From: Bacillota bacterium
Lineage (GTDB): Bacteria; Bacillota; Clostridia; Peptostreptococcales; Anaerovoracaceae
Reading direction: 5' to 3'
Assembly (NCBI GenBank): GCA_017522185.1
Contig: JAFWZZ010000033.1
Coordinates: 1 to 56,288, forward strand
DNA: 56,288 nucleotides
Below, one piece after another: positions 51,422 to 56,288 of this stretch. Each line of letters starts with the position of its first letter. Within the stretch, counting starts at the first letter, position 1. Position numbers and translations under genes: made by a program. Under the pieces are notes generated by a model. That model was given only the letters and a program-made list of their open reading frames with translations. It was not told where the DNA came from and did not search any database.

Positions 51422-51723
51422 GTTCGACAATTATTTAATATATATTATAGTTTGTCGAACTTTTTTGAGAAAAATTCGACAAATTGTATAAATGGTAGAT
51501 GATTTGTCGAACTCTATCCTTTTATATTCGACAAATACCACAGATAGATGGAAGAATTGTCGAACCAAGGCAGTGCAAAGTTCGACAATACAGAATCGTG
51601 CGCGCCATTTTGTCGAACCTGAACAACTTTAGTTCGACAAATAAGTCTTTTATCTACGTTTTTGTCGAACCAGACCATGAAAAAGTTCGACAAAAATTTC
51701 AGAGACATTATAGATTGTCGAAC
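51422..51723. repeat. Array 3: six GTTCGACAA / TTGTCGAAC pairs at 52-53 bp period
   Basis: Forward TTCGACAA cores start at 51423, 51475, 51527, 51581, 51633, 51686; reverse TTGTCGAA cores at 51452, 51504, 51557, 51610, 51662, 51715. Strict alternation gives steps 29, 23, 29, 23, 30, 24, 29, 23, 29, 24, 29. No core has a mismatch. The 21-22 nt inside pairs and 15-16 nt between pairs are all different and show no shared words. The array lies between the convergent spoVAF-like gene and the 134-residue membrane gene; that gene's terminator (51758) shields it. No promoter is evident in it. Confidence 0.92.
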
Positions 51724-51751
51724 TCTCATCAAAATAAAAGAACACACAACG

Positions 51752-51786
51752 AAAAAAGAGGCCTCCCCGTGCGCCGGGGAGGCCTC
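51752..51786 (-). terminator. Terminator of the 134-residue membrane gene
   Basis: GAGGCCTCCCCG (51758-51769) pairs with CGGGGAGGCCTC (51775-51786); on the minus strand TTTTTT follows. Confidence 0.92.
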
Positions 51787-51801
51787 GTACTTTACATCCT
51801 A

Positions 51802-52206
51802 TTAAAATGCATAGAAAATGTGGTCCATATTGGTATGGTCAAATGTAAATATGCTGTACATTGCAGCTACGCAGCCGCCTAGGAACAGCACGATGAACAG
51901 AACTGCGAAAACAATCAGCAGTACCTTTGCCCATTTTGGAAAACCTGCCGGTTTCTGTGGAACCGGATTGCCAAACTCGTCATAGGTCAGTGTCATTTCC
52001 TTCAGCGGGTAGTCGCCGCGAACAACCAGATAAATAATCAAGCCTACGAAGCTTGGTGCCAGTGCTGCAATCAGTGCCCATAACCATGGATTGCAGTCCA
52101 CTCTTTTGTCGGCGTCACGATATACCAGAATCCCTACCAGTAACGGAATCGCCATGGTGCACAGAATCACTAACAGAAATGCACTAAAAAATATAATAAT
52201 ACTCAT
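51802..52206 (-). CDS. Small membrane protein of unknown function
   Basis: 134 residues with three or four helices: FFSAFLLVILCTMAIPLLVGILVY, WLWALIAALAPSFVGLIIYLVVRGDYP and VLLIVFAVLFIVLFLGGCVAAMYS. The YRDADKRVDCNPWLWALIAALAPSFVGLIIYLVVR pattern recurs in clostridial membrane proteins that often sit with zinc-ribbon domains, but no function is known to me. The loop DEFGNPVPQKPAGFPKWAK is polar. It is a single gene with its own terminator. Confidence 0.65.
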   Translation of the reverse strand: MSIIIFFSAFLLVILCTMAIPLLVGILVYRDADKRVDCNPWLWALIAALAPSFVGLIIYLVVRGDYPLKEMTLTYDEFGNPVPQKPAGFPKWAKVLLIVFAVLFIVLFLGGCVAAMYSIFTFDHTNMDHIFYAF

Positions 52207-52313
52207 ATCCTCTTTTCCCTCCTCTTGCGATTTAGATTTGCAAAGATTATATCACATTTTGTCAAAACTGCATATGTTAATATTGAAACTTTTATTCTTT
52301 TGAGGTGACGAAT

Positions 52314-52757
52314 ATGGCTTACGATACGCGAGAGCTTTTTGCACGTCTCATTCAGTGTGAAGCCGGCGGCGAGGGGGTCAACGGTATGGCGGCGGTGGCA
52401 ACGGTCATTATGAACCGGGCGACCATCAGCTATGGGGAGTTTGCGCGGGTCAGCAAAGGCGGCGATGTGCGCAATATCATTACCCAACCCGGCCAGTTTA
52501 CCTGCATGCGGGAATCGGTAGGCGGCGCCTATAATTCCCAAAACGTCTACAACATGGCCCCGGAGGAAATCCACTATCAGATTGTCGATTGGGCCATGGC
52601 CGGCGGCAGGCTTCCAGGCGTGGACGAATCTATTTTTTTCTTCAACCCTTACAGTTCTACCTGCCCCACTTATTTTCCGACCCGGGTCGGCGTCATCCAC
52701 AACCGCGTAGGCGATCACTGTTTCTATCAGCCCACACCGTCCTACGCGCAGACTTGA
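52314..52757 (+). CDS. cwlJ: Spore cortex-lytic enzyme CwlJ/SleB-type hydrolase
   Basis: About 147 residues from the ATG at 52314 (MAYDTRELFARLIQCEAGGEG), six bases after GAGGTG. It is a bare Hydrolase_2 (SleB) domain: the conserved AxxIxCEAGGEGxxGMAAVATVIMNR, KGGDVRNIITQPGQFTCM and FFFNPYSSTCP are intact. Lack of a signal peptide and of a peptidoglycan-binding domain, and the length of about 145, match CwlJ, which is made in the mother cell, needed for cortex breakdown in germination, and depends on GerQ. The gene directly downstream is GerQ-like, as in Bacillus. Confidence 0.9.
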   Translation: MAYDTRELFARLIQCEAGGEGVNGMAAVATVIMNRATISYGEFARVSKGGDVRNIITQPGQFTCMRESVGGAYNSQNVYNMAPEEIHYQIVDWAMAGGRLPGVDESIFFFNPYSSTCPTYFPTRVGVIHNRVGDHCFYQPTPSYAQT

Positions 52758-52777
52758 TATAAAGAGAGGTATTCTAT

Positions 52778-53467
52778 ATGCTTACATCCTGCATGGGCGA
52801 AAACGGCTGCGGCACTCTGGTCCGCCAACAAAGGGACCACTACAGCACATGGCAGCCAACAAAAACGCCCGACATGCATCGCAATCAAATGACAAATTAT
52901 GTAGTTCCCGTACCCGGCACCAGCTATATGCCAAGCGGCACAGGCAGCATCGCATCAAATATGGCAATGCCTGGCATCTGGTCCGACGAGAACGGAGTTG
53001 AAACTATTCCCGGTCAGCCCGATCAAAACCAGAGCGGCTGGCAAAGCACCAGCAGTGGCGGCACATCAAACACCGGGCTGCAAAATGCCGGAACCGGCAG
53101 CCTGGGCGGGCCGGTCCAGCAGAATATTCCGGGCATTCCAGATCCTTCTAGACCTGTGCTCCCGGAAAATCCACAGTTTCAGGTTCCGCCAAATCCCCTG
53201 CTTCCTCCCGGCTACCAGGAAATGCTCAGTTACGAAAACCTGCAGTACATGAACGGTTTTCTCCGAACCCAGATTGGCAAATACCTGCGGGTGGAACAGC
53301 TGGTGACTTCCAGCCAGATAGAAGACCGGTTCGGGTATCTAGTGGGAGTTGGACTGAATTATATTCTGCTGCAGCAGCCGGGCACCGGCAATATCAGTGC
53401 CGTGGATTACTACAGCATTAAATATGTCTACGTTTATTACAACCAGAGCGAGGTTCCGATGGGCTAG
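52778..53467 (+). CDS. gerQ: GerQ-like spore coat protein, partner of CwlJ
   Basis: 229 residues. A low-complexity N-terminal part (about 1-150) is rich in Gly, Ser, Pro, Gln and Asn. The C-terminal 75 residues (YENLQYMNGFLRTQIGKYLRVEQL...YLVGVGLNYILLQQPGTGNISAVDYYSIKYVYVY) match the GerQ domain in layout. In Bacillus GerQ is cross-linked into the coat by transglutaminase and holds CwlJ there. The gene starts 20 bp after cwlJ with its own AGAGAGG site. Homology is by pattern and context, so it is less certain than cwlJ. Confidence 0.75.
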   Translation: MLTSCMGENGCGTLVRQQRDHYSTWQPTKTPDMHRNQMTNYVVPVPGTSYMPSGTGSIASNMAMPGIWSDENGVETIPGQPDQNQSGWQSTSSGGTSNTGLQNAGTGSLGGPVQQNIPGIPDPSRPVLPENPQFQVPPNPLLPPGYQEMLSYENLQYMNGFLRTQIGKYLRVEQLVTSSQIEDRFGYLVGVGLNYILLQQPGTGNISAVDYYSIKYVYVYYNQSEVPMG

Positions 53468-53519
53468 CCGGGGTTGGGGCCGCGAAATGCCCCGATGGGC
53501 TAGTTCAATCACAATCCCA

Positions 53520-53557
53520 TATAATACAATAGGGCGCCGGATGGCGCCCTGTATTAT
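53520..53557. terminator. Shared terminator between gerQ and the chimeric ORF
   Basis: AGGGCGCC and GGCGCCCT pair around GGAT, extended by ATAATAC / GTATTAT. It overlaps the stop codon of the minus-strand ORF and serves the convergent gerQ transcript. Confidence 0.8.
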
Positions 53558-54474
53558 TTTGTCTTCACTTTCTTTATTTTGGACCAGTCTGCGTAGACCA
53601 TCTGGCCGCCGACTTTCTTGTAGGTTCTAACTTTTGCGTAATAAGTTTTCTTTGCTGCCAGCTTAGAAATCTTTTTGGAAGTTGTCTTGTATGGTACTTT
53701 GACAGTCTTCTTGCCCTTTGTAAACTTACTGTCTGTTGCATACATGATTTCATAGCCGTCGGCCTGTTTGGAAACCTTGTTCAGCTTTACTGTAAATGCC
53801 TTCTTTGCAGGGGTCAGCTTCTTCACAGAAGTTGCCTTCGGTGTAATGGTGAAGGTCAGCTCCTCTGTTCCGGAATATCTTTCCTTGAACGCGATGGTGT
53901 AAGTGTACTTTCCAACATTCTTTCTGCCAGCTGGTGTTTTCACAGTATAGTATTTGGAGCTGATGGTATTGCCCAACCAGTCTTTGACAATGACTTTCGG
54001 GGACTTTACCTTACCGTCATAAGCATAGAACGTCTTGGATAAGGAAATGCTGCCTGGGCTGTAGATAAACTCATAATCCCCCAGTTCTCCGCAAATGCTG
54101 CACTCCGTCCATACGGCGCCATCTTCCTTCAGGGTTGCCTTATCATATTTTGTTACACTGTAATCATGTTCAGTGTCGTGACGATTACCGCAAACGTTAC
54201 AATCCGCATCACATCCATTATCATATACGTGGTCTGCCAAAGGAACGCGGGTATATGTACAATCGCCGCAGGCTGACTGGCAATCATAATCAAATTCATG
54301 TGGCACAACACGCTCGCTGCCGCTGTTTCGCACCTCGCCAAAATCCACTTCCGGAATGATACGTTCCAGAAGCCCTTTGCAGATTTTTGGATCCCGGATA
54401 ACCATGCTGAAGGTGAAACGATTGGTAAAGGGATAAAACTTCGTTTCTTTTTCAATTTCATTTTTTGTTTCCAT
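53554..54474 (-). pseudogene. Chimeric ORF: Rpn-type N-terminus joined to surface-protein C-terminus
   Basis: About 306 residues from the ATG at 54474 (METKNEIEKETKFYPF). Residues 1-50 read like the start of an Rpn/PD-(D/E)XK transposase-family nuclease (FYPFTNRFTFSMVIRDPKICKGLLERIIPE), but the catalytic core is absent. From about 52 on the protein is a cell-surface type: CxxC-rich segments (CQSACGDCTYTRVP, CDADCNVCGNRHDTEHDY, CSICGELGDYEF), an Ig-like domain with SISLSKTFYAYDGKVKSP, and a fibronectin-III-like end (ADGYEIMYATDSKFTKGKKTVKV, YAKVRTYKKVGGQMVYADWS). There is no signal peptide, so the surface part cannot be exported by the normal route. A deletion fusing two genes is the simplest reading. 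Confidence 0.6.
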
Positions 54475-54937
54475 AAACATTCCTAACCTTTCAATTATTA
54501 GGTAAGCGCTTTCCTTGTCCATCACTATAGCATGGCTTGGAATCATTACAATAGGGATGTCAGATTTTGGTCTTTTTATGTAAGGATTTGGTGCGGGGCT
54601 TGCGTTTTGATGTGATTGGCGGGTCTTTGTGGTTTGACGCGGGGCATTTGACATGGGGTTCTTTTATGCGAAATTGCAGGTGGGGCTTTACAAGATTCCC
54701 TGTTTTGTCCCGGAATAGAGAAGAAATTTCCGGCGAAACTTCTCTATTGAGCGGACTTTCGCCCCGTTTCTGTAAAGAAACCGTGAAAAACCGCCGATTT
54801 TCCTTACCCATTGGCCTGCTTTTTTACGGAATTTGTAAAGGGTCCTTCGTATGATCCCCTGCATTGGGATTCGTCATTGGCCCTTTCTACATTAGCATTG
54901 GCCAGGGCTGTAGAGGGGCGGCGGTGCAATCGTTCAG

Positions 54938-54971
54938 AAAAAAAGACTCTCAGTCCCATTGACCGAGAGTC
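54938..54971 (-). terminator. Minus-strand terminator in the mobile border
   Basis: GACTCTC at 54945-54951 pairs with GAGAGTC at 54965-54971 (extended by GT/AC); read on the minus strand TTTTTTT follows. No gene is seen to end here, so it may be left over from a lost gene. Confidence 0.75.
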
Positions 54972-55015
54972 GCCTATCCAAAATAGTTTGGGGTCAGAAT
55001 ATTTTTGGGTCACAT

Positions 55016-55087
55016 TTTAGGGTCTTAAAGTAAACGCTGATTTTTAGGCGAGAAGTTTGGGGGCTGGCTTTAGGGTCTTAAAGTAAA
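55016..55087 (+). repeat. 19-bp direct repeat at the ISL3 left end
   Basis: TTTAGGGTCTTAAAGTAAA occurs at 55016-55034 and 55069-55087, 53 bp apart. One copy may be the left inverted repeat of the ISL3 element; the other could be a transposase-binding repeat or the trace of an older insertion. The right end of the element is outside the window. Confidence 0.65.
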
Positions 55088-55094
55088 ATTAAAA

Positions 55095-55135
55095 AGAGAG
55101 CAACTGGTAAAGCACTACCATTTGCTCTCTTTTTT
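55095..55135 (+). terminator. Hairpin terminator guarding the transposase gene
   Basis: AGAGAGCAA pairs with TTGCTCTCT, extended by TGGTA / TACCA, followed by TTTTTT. It blocks outside transcription entering the transposase gene, as is common in insertion sequences. Confidence 0.8.
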
Positions 55136-55186
55136 CCTTTCTTCTATGATAAGTTTGGGACTAATTCATGAAAGAAAGGAGTATCT

Positions 55187-56288
55187 ATGAAAGATGATAT
55201 CATAAGTTTTTTAGCCTTAAAAGAAGCAAATGTCGAAACCGTCAGTTCTGTAATCCGTAAGGGGCAGCGAGTCGTTACGCTCCAGAAGAAGCTTACCGTC
55301 ATGCACTGTCCTATCTGCAGCCACCGTATGTATTCCAGGGGTATTTACAAAAGAGTTCTCAACCACCCTGTCATGCAGGATGGTATGCAGCTGATTCTCA
55401 TACTAAATCAGCGCCGGTGGAGATGCAGCAATCCTGCCTGCCGTCACTCCATGAATGATGCGTTCAGTTTTATCGAACCATACAGAAGGATTACCAATGC
55501 TACTGACCTGATGATTGTGAACGCATTCAAGGATCCGGGTATGACCGCCGTACAGATTGCAAGAACATTCCGTGTCTCTGATACACATGCAATCAACACA
55601 TTCGCAAGATATGTGGATATGCCACAGCGACAGCTGACCGAAGCAATCTGTATTGACGAAGTCCACGTAGACATCAATTACAAATGCAAATATGCTCTTG
55701 TTATCCAGGACTTCATATCAGGAGAACCGATTGATATGCTGCCCAGCCGCAGGGAAGAAGTAACAGAGCCATACTTTGCCAACATTCCCTTGAAACAGCG
55801 TGCCAGAGTAAAATATCTCGTTACGGATATGTACCGCCCCTATCATGGCTTTGCAGACAAGTATTTCCCGAATGCAATCTCTGTTATCGACTCTTTTCAT
55901 GTCGTAAAAATGATTAACCATGAGCTGCACCAGTATATGCTTCGTATTATGCGCCGGTATCGTGAACGAGATGAGATAAGACATGAAGAATTAGAACAAA
56001 AGCTCGGCAGACGTGTTGAGTTCACTCCATCCAGAGAGTATTATCTTTTGAAAAAGTACCAGTGGCTCATACTGAAAAACAATGATGAAGTAAATTATGC
56101 GCAGCCGCCTAAGTATAATACGAAGCTGCGAAGAAATGTCACAATTGCAGAAATCGAAAACATGTTATTCGACATCGATCCTAATTTGGCTGAATTAAGA
56201 AAACTGAAGGAAAAGTATATTCACTTCAACAAACAGTTTGGTGGAAGACATTCCGAGGCAGCTGACAGATTGAGATACATTATTGAAG
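55187..56288 (+). CDS. ISL3-family transposase, cut by the window edge
   Basis: At least 367 residues from the ATG at 55187, eight bases after AAAGGAG, open to the end of the window. The N-terminal zinc-ribbon (MHCPICSHRMYSRG, CSNPACRHSMNDAF) and helix-turn-helix (MTAVQIARTFRVSDTHAINTF) are followed by the DDE core: EAICIDEVHVDINYKCKYALVIQD (first Asp/Glu cluster) and VKYLVTDMYRPYHGFADKYFPNAISVIDSFHVVKMIN (second Asp, DxFHV). These are ISL3/IS1001-type signatures. No frameshift is seen in the visible part, so the element may be active. Confidence 0.93.
   Translation, partial: MKDDIISFLALKEANVETVSSVIRKGQRVVTLQKKLTVMHCPICSHRMYSRGIYKRVLNHPVMQDGMQLILILNQRRWRCSNPACRHSMNDAFSFIEPYRRITNATDLMIVNAFKDPGMTAVQIARTFRVSDTHAINTFARYVDMPQRQLTEAICIDEVHVDINYKCKYALVIQDFISGEPIDMLPSRREEVTEPYFANIPLKQRARVKYLVTDMYRPYHGFADKYFPNAISVIDSFHVVKMINHELHQYMLRIMRRYRERDEIRHEELEQKLGRRVEFTPSREYYLLKKYQWLILKNNDEVNYAQPPKYNTKLRRNVTIAEIENMLFDIDPNLAELRKLKEKYIHFNKQFGGRHSEAADRLRYIIE

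Larger units (their letters stand above)
54475..55186. other. Intergenic stretch, no credible gene
   Basis: About 700 bases. ORFs here are short, overlap on both strands and lack ribosome sites and known motifs. Contents: an inverted repeat AATAGAGAAG / CTTCTCTATT at 54714-54748, a minus-strand terminator at 54945-54971, a 19-bp direct repeat at 55016 and 55069, and a terminator before the transposase. It looks like decayed mobile-element borders. Confidence 0.6.

Noticed and set aside
51422-51723. Array 3 as a CRISPR array
   Set aside because: Repeats are only 9-10 bp, alternate in orientation and have two spacer lengths (21-22 and 15-16); no cas genes are in the window.
51422-51723. Array 3 as a cluster of LexA boxes
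   Set aside because: Half-sites CGAAC and GTTCG match the Gram-positive LexA box, but the box needs four bases between them and here the gap is 15 or more.
53456-53503. 12-bp direct repeat CCGATGGGCTAG at the end of gerQ
   Set aside because: A single short duplication after the stop codon with no further structure; probably a slippage scar.
54804-55020. Opposing 69-codon ORFs in the right mobile border
   Set aside because: They overlap each other and a terminator hairpin, and lack ribosome sites and known motifs.

Overview
The window reads as chromosome of a Gram-positive, endospore-forming anaerobe of the class Clostridia. The evidence is the spore germination genes (a spoVAF-like gene and a cwlJ-gerQ pair), a Firmicutes-style ftsEX / EnvC-like / S41 peptidase block, a split two-gene transketolase, a catabolic-type glutamate dehydrogenase and a SipW signal peptidase. 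The family Anaerovoracaceae (old Clostridiales Family XIII) would fit, but the genus cannot be fixed from sequence reading alone. No rRNA, tRNA or CRISPR array was seen. Both ends carry insertion sequences: the tail of an IS3-type transposase at the left and the front of an ISL3-type transposase at the right.

Layout. 223-9227 is a minus-strand housekeeping block: tRNA modification (tcdA), recX, a phosphopantetheinyl transferase, a YerC-type regulator, then ftsE-ftsX-EnvC-like-recJ-S41 peptidase, which links cell division to controlled wall hydrolysis. 9288-10853 is a secreted InlB-repeat protein. 11364-16265 holds split transketolase, an orphan mazF, nnrD, a lipoprotein and mgtE with a long leader that contains a 25-codon ORF. 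16652-17998 is gdhA, with strongly biased codons. 18073-27893 is a surface-fibre cluster: the ER-type signal peptidase SipW and seven SipW-type exported proteins (two short TasA-like, three TasA-like/beta-helix fusions, one further short one, and an 819-residue pilin-like protein with a degenerate sorting signal). 28084-40705 holds addA, gpmI, a uridine phosphorylase, an LCP wall ligase, two flavoproteins, a DUF308-like protein and dinB. 41023-49861 holds a nuclease-like protein, then lysO-dnaE-pfkA-flavodoxin and gltX. 49968-53467 is spore germination. The right end (53554-56288) is decayed: a chimeric Rpn/surface-protein ORF followed by the ISL3 element.

The most unusual content is a set of three intergenic arrays at 10970-11262, 40739-41008 and 51422-51723. 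Each is a string of 10-12 short sites (TTCTAGAA type in two arrays, GTTCGACAA / TTGTCGAAC in the third) placed in alternating orientation with alternating centre spacing of about 29-30 and 22-24 bp, a 52-53 bp period. The sequences between sites are all different, yet site positions relative to the first pair agree to within 1 bp between arrays 1 and 2 over 260 bp, and array 3 shares the first 134 bp of this ruler while using a different core word. This fixed geometry with free intervening sequence does not match any element I can name and is the best candidate for an undescribed system. The SipW/beta-helix fibre cluster is the second.
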